Below, piece by piece: positions 46,965 to 57,800 of a stretch of 64,000 nucleotides of DNA (position 1 is its first letter; each line of letters starts with the position of its first letter). The DNA is from Sipunculus nudus (lineage: Eukaryota > Annelida > Sipuncula > Golfingiida > Sipunculidae): assembly GCA_026874595.1 (NCBI GenBank), contig CM049317.1, forward strand, positions 67,982,118 to 68,046,117, read 5' to 3'. The position numbers and the translations under genes are program-made. The notes below the pieces were generated by a model that saw only the letters and a list, made by a program, of their open reading frames with translations, was not told the DNA's origin and made no database searches.

Positions 46965-48916
46965 ATAATACTGATTTTATTATTAATCACAGAATTGGCG
47001 AACATGAAAATCATAAATGGTGATAGATTCAGTTTTGAATGAATAAATCCTTACTTTGTCAATGCAGACGACTTTCAAGGTTCACTTCGGTGATAATTTA
47101 ATGAAGTTTTTGCCCGAACCTATCTTATGACGTTCCACAGAAGATACATCTTTACTGAAAACACTACATGAATGAGGTTTATAGCAAGTACATGCAGCTG
47201 TTGGTAGTGAGCCAATCAAATCGATAATCATATTTGTCATTGGTGTTTTCTTTCATAATCCATTATATTATTTACATTTTTGCATTATCAGTCACAAACA
47301 AGATATGTATGCTTATGCCAAGATGTCAAAATATTGAAAAAAAAATTATATTCTTATCCTGTCCCATACGGACAGAATATAAATTGGCAAACAGCATTTA
47401 AAACTGAATGATGTGCAGCACACAACCTGGCCATTCCTTTGACCTTTCAGCATGGTGTACAAGTCAGGCTGAATTTACTTGGTCAATATTTGAGGAATAT
47501 TTCTATACAGAGGATTACACTGTAGTAATAAAGTACATCAAATAAATTGATAATTAATCAATCATTAGGCAGCGCTTTTTTCGTCCAATCTTTGAACATG
47601 ATTTCACAACTAATTCTTACCACCAGCAGCTATAATAAGTACAGCTGCCACAGCACAATAACAACTAAACAGACGAAACCAGGAAACCAGGTAAGATGCG
47701 TGGAGGAAGGGAGAAGCCTCCCATCTGGCACAGATAAGTAAACAACACAGTAACAGAACATCTCAGAGACGGGGTATTGGTACAATATCTGTGCCTGGGG
47801 GTTTTAACAGCCTCTTAGGGTTGATCATGACTACCCCCAGCAGAGGTGTAATGCAAAATTACCACCACCCATAAATCAGTCCCGTGTGCTGTGTGTGTGC
47901 TTTACATAGGTTTTGTTAGCTGCCCTAACAGCCTGAACAATAAATGACTAAACGCTGACAACCAGGTTCCTGTGCTTTGCTAATATACTACAACTGCTCC
48001 TGCCAGCAGCTTTTGTTTTGGTTAGATGATGTCTGGTTCTCCGATCCTTTATGTGCCTGCTGAGGCCTGGGGTTTTATCAAATTTGACTAAGATTATCTT
48101 GTACAATTATACAATCTCCTATTGCAGCATCTGATTTTTCAATTATATTAAATTTCTCCATCTTCATCAAACCAACTTTATAAACTTTTGAAAAAATTTC
48201 AATGAATTCATAATCTACCTTTCGTTTCTGGATAAGATTTTTTTATCATTAATATAGTTTCAAAATGTAAGGTTAAGGTTATTATTTATAAACTTTTCAT
48301 TATAGGAAAATTATCATATAATCAAGTTGTATATTCACTGAATTTACACTTACTAATTCAAAACCTGAATTTTCTTTACCATTTGCTTTTAATCTATTAT
48401 TTTAATTAAAATAATAATAATTATTATAATAATGATAATTAATAGTATTTTTATTATTAGTATTAGTATTAGCAGTACCAGCAGAAGCAGCAGCAGATTA
48501 ACATGTCATCCAGCAAGTCCTCGTATCATTTTGAGGAATTCCAGCAAGTAATACCAGCTTCCTGCCAGTATGTGCTCATTCCTTGCAATGACTCCCATGA
48601 CTGTTGATGATACACTTGTCTTTTTTCTATATAACAAGATGTTAGGGATGAATGAAACATGTTTGCAACACTGTTTATCTTGGTGTTTGATCCAGGATGG
48701 TGCAACTACATTACTTCAAGATGTGCTCAGCAGGTGGCGCCAGGCAGCAGGGTTAGATCAGCTCGCCAAGAGAATCTCTATTTTCCTTATGTAAAATTAA
48801 TCCTCAGCTAGGAGAATGGATAGGCCTATATCAAAATTAATGTCTCAACTGATTTTGTTTGATATTGCAACTTTTCCTCAAAATACACAGGTTTCATTTG
48901 CATCTTTCATTGTAAA
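46776..48916. other. Non-coding DNA with simple repeats
   Basis: (AT)n microsatellite at 46907-46960. 48395-48500 is an A/T-rich ATT/TAG low-complexity stretch passing into GCAGCAGCAG. GGTGGCGCCAGG near 48731 is a lone near-match to the palindrome, without other family sequence. 47090-47220 keeps some CpG. No gene recognised. Confidence 0.6.
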
Positions 48917-50815
48917 ATGAGCAGTGTGGTTTGTTGTACAGATGAGGAGCAGTGTGGTTTGTAGTACAGATGAGGAGCAGTGTGGTTTGTAGTACAGTTG
49001 AGGAGCAGTGTGGTTTGTAGTACAGATGAGAAGCAGTGTGGTTTGTAGTACAGATGAGGAGCAGTGTGGTTTATAGTACAGATGAGAAGCAGTGTGGTTT
49101 ATAGTACAGATGAGGAGCAATGTGGTTTATAGTATAGATGAGGAACAGTGTGGTTTATAGTACAGATGAGGAGCAGTGTGGTTTATAGTACAGATGAGGA
49201 GCAGTGAGGTTTATAGTACAGATGAGGAGCAGTGTGGTTTATAGTACAGATGAGGAGCAGTGTGGTTTGTAGTACAGATGAGGAGCAGTGAGGTTTACAT
49301 TACAGATGAGCGGCAGTGTGGCTTGCAGTACAAAAAGGAACAGTGTGGTTTATAGTACAGATGAGGAACAGTGTGGTTTATAGTACAGATGAGGAGCAGT
49401 GTGGTTTATAGTACAGATGAGGAGCAGTGTGGTTTGTAGAACAGATGAGGAAGTGGTGTTTGTAGTACAGATGAGGAGCTGTGTGGTTTATAGTAAAGAT
49501 GAGGAGCAGTGTGATTTGTTGTACAGATGAAGAGCATTGTGGTTTGTAGTACAGATGAGGAGCAATGTGGCTTGTAGTACAGATGAGGAACTGTAGTTTA
49601 TAGTACAGATGGTGAACAGTTTGGTTTATAGTACAGATGAGGAGCAGTGTGGTTTATAGTAGGGATGAGGAACAGTTTGGTTTATAGTATAGATGAGCAT
49701 TGTGGTTTGTAGTACAGATGAGGAGCAGTGTGATTTGTTGTACAGATGAAGAGCATTGTGGTTTGTAGTACAGATGAGGAGCAGTGTGGTTTATAGTACA
49801 GATGAGGAACAGTGTGGTTTATAGTTCAGATGAGGAGCAGTGTGGTTTATAGTACAGATGAGGAGCAGTGTGGTTTATAGTACAGATGAGGAGCAGTGTG
49901 GTTTGTAGTACAGATGAGGAGCAGTGTGGTTTATAGTACAGATGAGGAACAGTGTGGTTTATAGTACAGATGAGGAGCAGTGTGGTTTATAGTACAGATG
50001 AGGAGCAATGTGGTTTGTAGTACAGATGAGGAGCAGTGAGGTTTACAGTTCAGATGAGCAGCAGTGTGGTTTATAGTACAGATGAGGAGCAAAGTGGATT
50101 ATAGTTCAGATGAGGAGCAGTGTGGTTTATAGTACAGATGAGGAGCAGTGTGGTTTATAGTACAGATGAGGAGCAGTGTGGTTTGTAGTACAGATGAGGA
50201 GCAGTGTGGTTTATAGTACAGATGAGGAATAGTGTGGTTTATAGTACAGATGAGGAGCAGTGTGGTTTATAGTACAGATGAGGAGCAATGTGGTTTGTAG
50301 TACAGATGAGGAGCAGTGTGGTTTATAGTACAGATGAGGAACAGTGTGGTTTATAGTACAGATAAGGAACAGTGTGGTTTATAGGACAGATGAGGAGCAG
50401 TGTGGTTTATAGTACAGATGAGGAGCAGTGTGATTTGTTGTACAGATGAAGAGCAATGTGGTTTGTAGTACAGATGAGGAACTGTAGTTTTTAGTACAGA
50501 TAGTGAACAATTTGGTTTATAATACAGATGAGGAGCAGTGTGGTTTGTAGAACAGATGAGGAAGTGGTGTTTGTAGTACAGATGAGGAGCTGTGTGGTTT
50601 ATAGTACAGATGAGGAGCAGTGTGATTTGTTGTACAGATGAAGAGCATTGTGGTTTGTAGTACAGATGAGGAGCAGTGTGGTTTATAGTACAAATAAGTA
50701 ACAGTGTGGTTTATAGTATAGATGAGCATTGTGGTTTGTAGTACAGATGAGGAGCAGTGTGGTTTATTGTACAGATGAGGAACAGTGTGGTTTAGAGTAC
50801 AGATGAGGAGCAATG
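48917..50815 (+). repeat. 28-bp minisatellite, about 68 units
   Basis: Unit GTGTGGTTTATAGTACAGAT followed by GAGGAGCA, repeated for 1.9 kb with point variants (TTTGTAGTACAG, GAGGAACA) and a few shortened units (near 49446, 49585 and 49690). Some variant blocks recur in the same order (for example 49430-49590 and 50540-50670), showing that multi-unit segments were copied. Minus-strand frames (LYYKPHCSSSVLQTT...) repeat every 28 residues, as expected for a unit not divisible by three. Confidence 0.97.
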
Positions 50816-51198
50816 TGGATGCATGACATTTGAGTAGCAATTTCTTTTTTAATATCTGACATATCACTGAGAAATAATTCATATCACAATCCACAAGTTT
50901 GCACTTTGCTTCATGCAGTTTGCCTTAGAATCAGGCATGAAGTTTCCTACTTGTGAACCATCAGATTTTACTACTGGAGGTCCAACGTCCACATGCACTG
51001 TCAGAGGTTCATGGCAAAATGTTTTACAAAGTCACAGATATCCAGTCTAAAATATTACTACCTAAGATATATGTTAAACAATCATTCACTATCAATCTTA
51101 ACTGGGCCTGTCACGATGACAGAAAATACTGACAACCTGCAAAAAGGCCACTTTCTCTTAAGGGCAAGTAACAGTTTTTCCCAACCTGATGCATTTTT

Positions 51199-51199
<1 letters not shown>
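50816..51199. other. Unique non-coding DNA
   Basis: Unique, moderately AT-rich sequence between the minisatellite and the microsatellite. The overlapping frames at 50993-51450 run through the AT/GA simple repeat and are not credible. Confidence 0.55.
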
Positions 51200-51260
<61 letters not shown>

Positions 51261-51330
51261 GGGAGCGAGAGAGGGAGAGAGAGAGAAAAGGAGAGTGGGG
51301 AGGTATCAAGAAAGGAAGATATATATATAT
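51200..51330. repeat. (AT)n tract followed by GA-rich simple repeat
   Basis: AT dinucleotides to 51260, then GAGAGAGGGAGAGAGAGAGA and a purine-rich tail, then a short second AT run. Confidence 0.95.
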
Positions 51331-51399
51331 TAGGACTTGGATCGTAAAACTGACTGCCCGAGATCTAAAATGATTATCCAAAGGCCATGTGTATCTAAA

Positions 51400-52021
51400 C
51401 CATTTCACATACACAACTTGTTTACACATAAACATATTTAAAAACATCAACTAAATCTATCATTCACTGACGTGAGGACAAAATGTGTCACCCACGCGAC
51501 ATTGCGCGGGTTTTATGGCTGCCTACCTGTTTGCTTGCAGGGACCGTCAACTTTATGGTGTCCTGTCGACTCCTGACGTGCCCGCCACTTCAAATCAATT
51601 CTTTACAGATGTTTTGGGCCTATCCCCATCTTTCAGTCTTCCGCCGGCATAGCTGAGCGCTGTAACAGCCCGTTCTCGTGACCTTTGCTGACCTGTGTCA
51701 ATCTCAGCAGCAAGGGGATTAGACTATCCCATTATTTTATAGGGGTGGTATCATATTGTGCTTCACTGCAATATCAGATAATTGTTTGTTCCGTTTTTAT
51801 TTCGGGACTCCCCTCCTTCAGTATTCATATGAATAAACATTAATGTACACGTTGTATTATTTCAAATATTATTATCTCTTTTCAGCTTAATCTTGTGGTC
51901 GCTACGCTGCAAAGGATTTCCTACATTAAAATGATGTAAACGACGTGTTTAAATGCAAAATATTTTAAAGCTTTAGAAAAAATTAAACAGCAACAAATAC
52001 ATCGCTTTTCGGTAATCGGTA
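51400..52021. promoter_or_regulatory. Start of a CpG-normal domain, candidate regulatory DNA
   Basis: CpG density rises sharply here: ACGCGACATTGCGCGGG, ACCGTCAAC, CTGTCGACTCC, GACGTGCCCGCC, TTCCGCCGGC, GAGCGC and TCTCGTG fall within 51470-51690. The sequence is unique and includes TTTATGG motifs and GGGGATTAGAC. No exon is seen. It may mark a promoter-proximal or intergenic unmethylated region next to a CpG-depleted gene body, but no transcription start signal is identifiable. Confidence 0.3.
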
Positions 52022-52032
52022 TATTATTATTA

Positions 52033-52077
<45 letters not shown>

Positions 52078-52106
52078 TATCATTTTTAATTATTATTATT
52101 ATTATA

Positions 52107-52151
<45 letters not shown>

Positions 52152-52165
52152 TTTATTGATTTATA
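52022..52165. repeat. (ATT)n microsatellite
   Basis: Reiterated TTA/ATT with few interruptions (TTTATT, TTTTTAATT). Confidence 0.95.
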
Positions 52166-52324
52166 TTTGCTGATCTTTTTTATTATCGATGTCGTTTTTA
52201 GGCAGTTAATTCAACAATTGTCGATGAATGCAGTTGAATTTATTTTCCTATATGTATGTCAGTATCGGCAAAATTATTGGCAATTTACTGAATATGTTTC
52301 AGATATAATAAGTTATTATGGAAA

Positions 52325-52690
52325 CCCGGGACATGAACACCTTTTTCTAAACACGGGTGATTCACCCCTCTTGGAAGAATGGGACAGCCCGGCAGCCAAG
52401 CTGGCGTAACTGATATGCACGAAGTGACCTAGTTGGGAGTTGGGCAGTGTGTCGGGAAACTGCGCTTACCGTACCCTGTCGGAGTTTATTATCGTATATC
52501 ACCCCGTTACCCCGCCAGATGCAAGGTTGCCTCGGGGCAGTGTTTACGTCGCGGCGTCCTGGGCAATCTTTTCCGGACCGGAATGTAAACGCTAAGTTGA
52601 TGTTGCGGGGAATTACATTCATCACACGCCTTGTTAAACGCTCATGCGTGATTATGGCTGATTGAAAAGTGAAATATGGGTAATGATTAA
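52325..52690. promoter_or_regulatory. CpG-dense unique segment
   Basis: Very CpG-rich for this window (CCCGGG, GCCCGG, TGGCGT, GCACGAAG, GTCGGG, TGCGCTTACCGTACC, GTCGGAG, TACGTCGCGGCG, TCCGGACCGG, AACGC, TGCGGGG, CACACGCC, AACGC, ATGCGTG). Opposed open frames (52362-52805 minus, 52447-52665 plus) result from high GC and few stops. Neither has a recognisable domain, and the minus one runs into the adjacent transposon. An unmethylated regulatory region or small CpG island is more likely. Confidence 0.35.
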
Positions 52691-52741
52691 TTAATAAACC
52701 AGGGGCGTAGCCAGGAATGAGGGAGGGGAGGGGGCCATGAT

Positions 52742-53671
52742 CAGTGGCGGATCCAGAAATTCGAAAACGGGGGGGGGGGGGGGGGGGGGGGGCGCTTATA
52801 TGCATGTATGGTGCTATGAAAACTTTTATATTTATACGTGTATATGTATGTATAAATATATTATTATTATTATTAATATTGTTTTATAATACGTTATATA
52901 TTTAGTGTATGAAAATATAATTTTTGTTTATTTTAAAATATGAACCATGGTTTTATTATGTTTAGTAACAGGTACATGGGGAAGTATGGGAGGGGGTACC
53001 CCCCTCCCATATTTGGAAATTTTTTGAATAAGCGATGTAAAGAGGACATTTTGAGGCAATTTTCACCATAAAATGGGGATTTCCTGTTCCTGAAAAACTG
53101 TTCCCTTATGTCTTTGCGTTATGTAGTCTTACTGTAGAGAGGTTCAATATTTAATATATATATTTCTTCAAAATAAGGATATAAAATTTCAATCGTTTTC
53201 AAACAAGTCAATGGCGCAAAAGCGCATTTACGTTTGTAACTTGCAAAATATTATCTTTTAAATGTAATGCTCGGAGTGAAATAACTAATATGTTCAAGTC
53301 TTATGTTTAATTTTGCATTTTATCGGGTTCCGTGGTCTCGACAGCACACAAGACTCCTAAGACCATGCAAAGATCGCGAGTTCGAGTACCGGTATCACCA
53401 GAGGAGCCGTGAGTTTGTTCACGGTCGACCCCAATCAGGGCCTGGTGTTCTGCAGATGTTCTGCAGCTGTTCATAAATATCCTCATACTCAACTAATAAA
53501 TTTAAAAGTAATAAACTATAGATAACTTTAATTTAATCAATTGCTATTTAATAAAAAGAAATATGAAAAAACGAAAATAAATCACGAAAATTGGAAAATT
53601 AAATAAAATGAGATATATTGCAGCTCAACTGGGGGCCGCGCACCGAAGGCGCCCCGTCTGGATCCGCCACT
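52742..53671. mobile_element. Inner TIR element with CAGTGGCGGATCCAG ends
   Basis: Left end CAGTGGCGGATCCAG at 52742, followed by AAATTCGAAAAC and a long G run. Right end CTGGATCCGCCACT closes near 53671. An element with the same ends lies at 55030-55958. Internally there is a 12-bp-arm palindrome around GTAC (52985-53011: TATGGGAGGGGG / CCCCCTCCCATA) and a tRNA-like stretch near 53326. No transposase is visible. It sits wholly inside the CAGGGGCGTAGCC element. Confidence 0.8.
53326..53400 (+). pseudogene. tRNA-like segment (possible SINE head) inside a transposon
   Basis: The GTTCCGTGGTCTCGACAG part resembles a polymerase III A box, and GCGAGTTCGAGTACCGG resembles a B box (GTTCGANNCC with one extra base), at tRNA-like spacing. 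The reverse complement translates to a TGTRTRDL-like string, a familiar by-product of tRNA-derived repeats. A proper cloverleaf with paired acceptor ends is not evident, so this is a relic or a SINE-like module, not a functional tRNA gene. Confidence 0.4.
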
Positions 53672-53690
53672 TATAGCAAAGGCAATTAAA

Positions 53691-53694
<4 letters not shown>

Positions 53695-53754
<60 letters not shown>
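53695..53754. repeat. (TA)n microsatellite
   Basis: About 30 uninterrupted TA units inside the outer element, between the inner element and the G tract. Confidence 0.95.
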
Positions 53755-53756
<2 letters not shown>

Positions 53757-53904
53757 CATTAGATTAAGTGAAATTCCGAAAGGACGGCGAGTAGGCTACT
53801 GGATGCGACCGGCGGGGGGGGGGGGGGGGCATGGCTACGCCCCTGTAAACATTTAAAACGAGACCTGTCGAGTTTTGTGGCTATGATGGCAAGGGTTATG
53901 GAAA

Positions 53905-54104
53905 CGAGTATAGAATCCGGCTACAGGTTATGGGTGTATACGGACGCACATTATGATTTTTTAGGACTCATGTAATGGAGAAGTAAGAGACATGTCGATG
54001 TCATATTACAGCCATGCCATGGCTCCTGTTGATTACTACTATAATATGAGACGGTCCAGTCAGTTTAGACCCATCTTGGAAATGCAGGCCGGATTCTATA
54101 CTCG
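53905..54104. mobile_element. 200-bp MITE-like unit with perfect 17-bp inverted ends
   Basis: CGAGTATAGAATCCGGC at 53905-53921 is the exact reverse complement of 54088-54104, with 166 bp between. Similar direct flanks lie just outside (GGGTTATGGAAA to the left, GGGTTATGAAAG shortly to the right). The interior contains TAATGGAGAAGTAAG and a CCATGCCATGG palindrome and no coding frame. Size and symmetry suit a miniature inverted-repeat element, or a palindromic duplication. Confidence 0.6.
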
Positions 54105-54685
54105 GGCTGGGTTATGAAAGTTGTTGCATATATAACATCAAATGCTTTTCGCATGAAACGTTTAAATAAATTCGAGAGATAAAGCGTTTTAATATTATCA
54201 GCCCTAGCTTCCTATACGCTTCGTTTCCCTCCGCTGTGAGAGACTGGAACTGGTACCTACGCCGCATAATTTGCAGTTAACATTTTAAATGGTGTCATTT
54301 CAGTTTCCGCTCTTTTGGTGAAATCGCGTACACTGTTGATCGGAAGTAGAAAAATTATAACCGAAAGGTGTAAACAGATCCTAGAATTTAATTTTAGCGA
54401 ATGTGGCCCAAAGTTGATGCCATCGGGCCCCTGGCGCAGGCATCAATATTTCATCTCCGCCAAGGAGGGAAATAATATGCATGTCTTTGCCGGCGTTGGT
54501 TGGTTAGTTGGATGGACTGTTAGAAATTACTATGTCTGTATGCTTCATCCTTCAGTTTATGAACGGACTTTTTTAAGAAATTTCATGGACGTTTAAAATA
54601 ACAACTAAAGAGCAATCATTTAAAATTTAGAGGCTACCTTGTTTATCGTCATGCAGCCGATATTTTGAGTGATTCAAGTGATGTA
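54105..54685. other. CpG-normal non-coding DNA
   Basis: No gene supported. The frame at 54315-54596 has no recognisable domain. Composition is more balanced than in the left part of the window, with CpG common. Confidence 0.55.
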
Positions 54686-54985
54686 GAACTCGATGGTCCT
54701 AGACTCGGACTTTGACCTTTAGGTCAGAACTTGAAAATAAAGCCGAGTCGCGAGCTCGAGTCCAGAATAAAAAGGCAATATTCAGCGTAAGTTTTAATTG
54801 AGATTTCTTTCTGTATCAGAGCTCAAACAACTGTTTGTTTCAGTTTGAAAATGTGAATGTGATTTTGATAAAGATAATTATTTCAGGTGGACTCAGACTT
54901 CTTAAAGACTCTGACTAGGTGGACTACCACTCGAACCCCTCGGACTTTGACTCGACCAGCCCGGACTCAGACTTGCCTTCTGACT
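54686..54985 (+). repeat. Diffuse GACTC/GGACT-rich cluster
   Basis: Many GACTCNGACT-type words: ACTCGGACTTTGAC near 54703, GAGTCGCGAGCTCGAGTCC near 54745, and GACTCAGACTT, GACTCTGAC, CGGACTTTGACTCGACC and CGGACTCAGACTT between 54890 and 54980. Spacing is irregular. The complementary word set is concentrated at 59135-59545. Looks like a decayed hypervariable repeat, split by unrelated sequence. Confidence 0.6.
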
Positions 54986-55029
54986 GTGTATAGGTATAGA
55001 CTCAACTACAACAATGTTCTTTACAAATG

Positions 55030-55958
55030 CACTGGCGGATCCAGAGGGGGACGCACTGAAACATCTCTCCTTTAATCTATTTCTTATCCCATTTATTCGT
55101 ATTTAATTATCATTTTTCAGATTTCTTTTTTATTCGACAGAAATTTTATTATTAAATTATTCATCATTTATTATATAAGTTGAGGATGTAAATGAACAAC
55201 ATAGTGATTTACTCCATATTAAGATGGCATCCAAATATTTCTATAAAGAGGGAAGCAATCTGTCCGTTATGACACTCTGCTGGGTCATAACACTGAGCCC
55301 CCCCCCCCCCCCCCCCCCCCCCCCACCATTTGCCTGTGAGTTAGGTACGGCCTTCCCGTTAGCCTAAAGAGAGATGCCTGGGTTGGAGACCTCGGCTTAT
55401 ATACTCGAACTCATGACTTGAACATTTTAAATTATTTTACCACGACAATTACTTTAAAAAGATGATATTTTGCAAGTTATTAGCAAAGATTCGCATTTTC
55501 ACTATTTACCTCAACATGTTATTTTCCAATGAATATCCTATTAAAAAAATAAAACAATGTAAATATTAAAGCCGAAATGAAATAATTGAAATAAAAAAAT
55601 GACTTAAACATAGATGCACATTTTCACAATTGGCATCAACATGTTTCTTTCCAGTTAATATCCTAATTTTTAATGAATATAAATGTTAAATCCGGCCACA
55701 CGTTATTATACATGTCCCCACCCGTATCTTGTAAGATTTGACTACGTTATGAAAAATCATCTGAGAGAATTGTAGTTAAGGAACAGAAAATCCTCATATT
55801 TATGTGACAGGTGCCTCAAAATGTCGTTTTTTACACGGCATATTTAAAAAATTTGAGTATCTTAGTTTCATAATACCCATCAGTCACCAACCCAATATGA
55901 GCCCGCCCGCCCCCCCCCCCCCCCCCCCCCCCTTATCGAATTGCTGGATCAGCCACTG
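55030..55958. mobile_element. TIR element with CAGTGGCGGATCCAG-type ends, second copy
   Basis: Left end CACTGGCGGATCCAGAGGGG at 55030. Right end CTGGATCAGCCACTG at 55944-55958, preceded by CGAATTG and a C run (55905-55932). Read inverted this gives CAGTGGCTGATCCAG-CAATTCG-G(n), matching the left end of the 52742 element. A second C run is at 55299-55324. Interior otherwise AT-rich without coding frames. Confidence 0.75.
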
Positions 55959-57310
55959 CATTGTTGGCTTGATAAGGGGATCTCTTTGTATTAGGGAACT
56001 GATACGGCAACTGAGTGCTTTATAGTTTGTTAATACCATACAACTTTCGACGTCAAGATTTCTTTTTTTTTTTTTACATATAAGCTACCATCTGTCAACC
56101 GGGAAACTTCCCGGCCTCCAGGTGGCCTCAGCCGACGTGTGTATATATACGAGTGTTTGAGCGCGTATGGTCATAGTAACGTTAATATATGAGCTGATCA
56201 CTAACCTCGATTATGATATATGTTTTATTGAATATCAGATTTCTGTGAAATACCATGTAAGCGTCCACTTAGACCCAGATGTAGGTTTAAGGGTGTTTTA
56301 TTGTATATACAGGTATAACATTGAGCGCCCTAAATTGCAACTACATTCTTCACGAGCTATGCATGCATGCAAAATGAGGGGATCAACGTTTTAGTTAATA
56401 AGTATAAGCAGTCCCTGTTATGACTGGTGGCTCCGAAATGTGCCAACCAGCATACGTTTAAACCTTGATGAAAGCATTTCTATCAGAATTAACACTATTT
56501 ATTAACAATCTAAAAGTCGTTATAATTTTTCTCTCTCCTCTTTGTCTCTTTCTTTCTATAAAAATGTTACTTTTGTCAAAACAAAACTTCAAATTTAAAG
56601 ATGAACGTAGGTGTCAGAGAAGACAACTTCTGCAATATATATTATCATTTATAGTTATTATTAGACAACATATAAATACAGACATTATTGTTAACAGTTG
56701 CTTGCGCTCATTCTGGGCACACATTTTAACAAAAATAATATTAAAATATCATATGAAAATTAATTTTTTAATTGATACATATTCCATTTGAAAGAAAAAT
56801 ATAACATGACATTGGTCTTATATGAATTCAAAACAACTTGGTTATTGATTTTATTGTAAGGGGTTTCGTCAGAGATGCTACTTTTTAGATGGGGACTTCA
56901 TTGTTGTTTTCATTTTCAAGCGTCATGCTTGGTCAGACCCCCTGAAACTGGTGGCGACATCTGTGGACAGAACAGACACTATTTTGTTCGCCACTTTCAT
57001 AACACAATAGCCCTCCGCCATATGTATAATAGGGAAGTGGACGGACTGAAGGACGTATGGACGCGTGTCATTTAAGTATTCCTTCAAGGCACTATAATGT
57101 TCGCTACTTTTATAACACAAGTAAGAGAAGCTGTTCAAAGCGCTAATCAAAATGTTAACGTGATGAGATGGAGGTATGGTAATGTACTAACAATCAATAT
57201 TTGTCTCGCTCGCTCTGACTGGTGATAAATAATAAGAGCCTTGTTTCGGGCGGGGGGGGGGGGGGGTTTAATTGTCTCGCACAGAAATTCTGTGCTAGGG
57301 CTTCTGGAAA
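55959..57310. other. CpG-normal non-coding DNA
   Basis: No gene supported. The 108-codon frame at 56465-56791 is A/T- and L/I/K-rich without a recognisable domain. G tract at 57251-57267. 56085-56170 and 56930-57080 are CpG-bearing unique stretches. Confidence 0.55.
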
Positions 57311-57800
57311 AGCCAGCTATTCACCTACTTTTTTTAGTAGAAGTCACGTGATATCGGGCTGACTCTGTGTACCTATTAATGAACGTTAGGTATTTTCTAT
57401 CAGAAAATATCCCATAATGCCTCTGTTACAGATTAATGAGCTTGTTTATCGGCAAGCTGTTAATAAACACGTTAAACGTGTGAAACTGTTGACATACAGA
57501 AAAAAAAAACATGTAACCTAAGGGGGTTTGTTAACTATGTGGGTAATCTGAATGATCACTAGTTGTAAAACGCATTTTGCGAATCTCTGGTTCATCTGAC
57601 TTGCCGCCAGATGTCCTTGTTAAATGTGTTCGGATTATTTTGGCAGGGCCCCCCACTTGTTATAAATACGTGGATATAAACAAAACAAATAGCCTGTGTT
57701 TGATGGGATCGGCGTTTAATGGCCTGTTTTCATAAAAACGTTCAAGCGCTTGTCATTATTTAAAAGACGCCAGATATCGGTATAGGCCCCTTTAGGTTGA
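57311..57800 (+). mobile_element. Interspersed repeat family D, copy 2
   Basis: Longer and less decayed than 3300-3745, same orientation. Begins AGCTATTCACCTAC, includes a CACGTTAAACGTG palindrome near 57470, CTCTGGTTCATCTGACTTGC, CCAGATGTCC, GGGCCCCCCACTTGTTATAAA, TAGCCTGTGTTTGATGGGATCG and TATAGGCCCCTTTAG. CpGs here (AACGTTCAAGCGC, GACGCCAGATATCGG) correspond to TG/CA in the other copy. No open frame. Confidence 0.75.

Larger units (their letters stand above)
52700..53845. mobile_element. Outer TIR element with CAGGGGCGTAGCC ends
   Basis: Terminal inverted repeats: CAGGGGCGTAGCCAGG at 52700-52715 and CATGGCTACGCCCCTG at 53830-53845. TAAAC directly precedes the left end (52695-52699) and directly follows the right end (53846-53850), fitting a 5-bp target duplication. 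Its interior is occupied by a second element (52742-53671), a TA microsatellite and a G tract. No transposase frame. It is a non-autonomous DNA transposon whose superfamily is not determined. Confidence 0.8.

Noticed and set aside
48731-48742. GGTGGCGCCAGG near-match to the palindrome
   Set aside because: No flanking similarity to any palindrome-bearing module; probably coincidental.
45972-50815. CRISPR-like regular repetition
   Set aside because: Units are directly contiguous without unique spacers, in a eukaryotic setting; these are minisatellites.
48878-50894. Minus-strand frames with LYYKPHCSSSVLQTT repeats
   Set aside because: Produced by the 28-bp minisatellite; no non-repeat coding sequence beside them.
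52362-52805. 147-codon minus frame and opposed 72-codon plus frame
   Set aside because: High GC reduces stops on both strands; the minus frame starts inside a transposon end and a G run. No domain recognised.
56465-56791. 108-codon plus frame
   Set aside because: Low-complexity hydrophobic/lysine-rich translation of A/T-rich DNA with no recognisable family.
57466-57482. ACACGTTAAACGTGT palindrome
   Set aside because: Short, and inside a repeat copy whose other copy does not clearly preserve it; not a separate feature.
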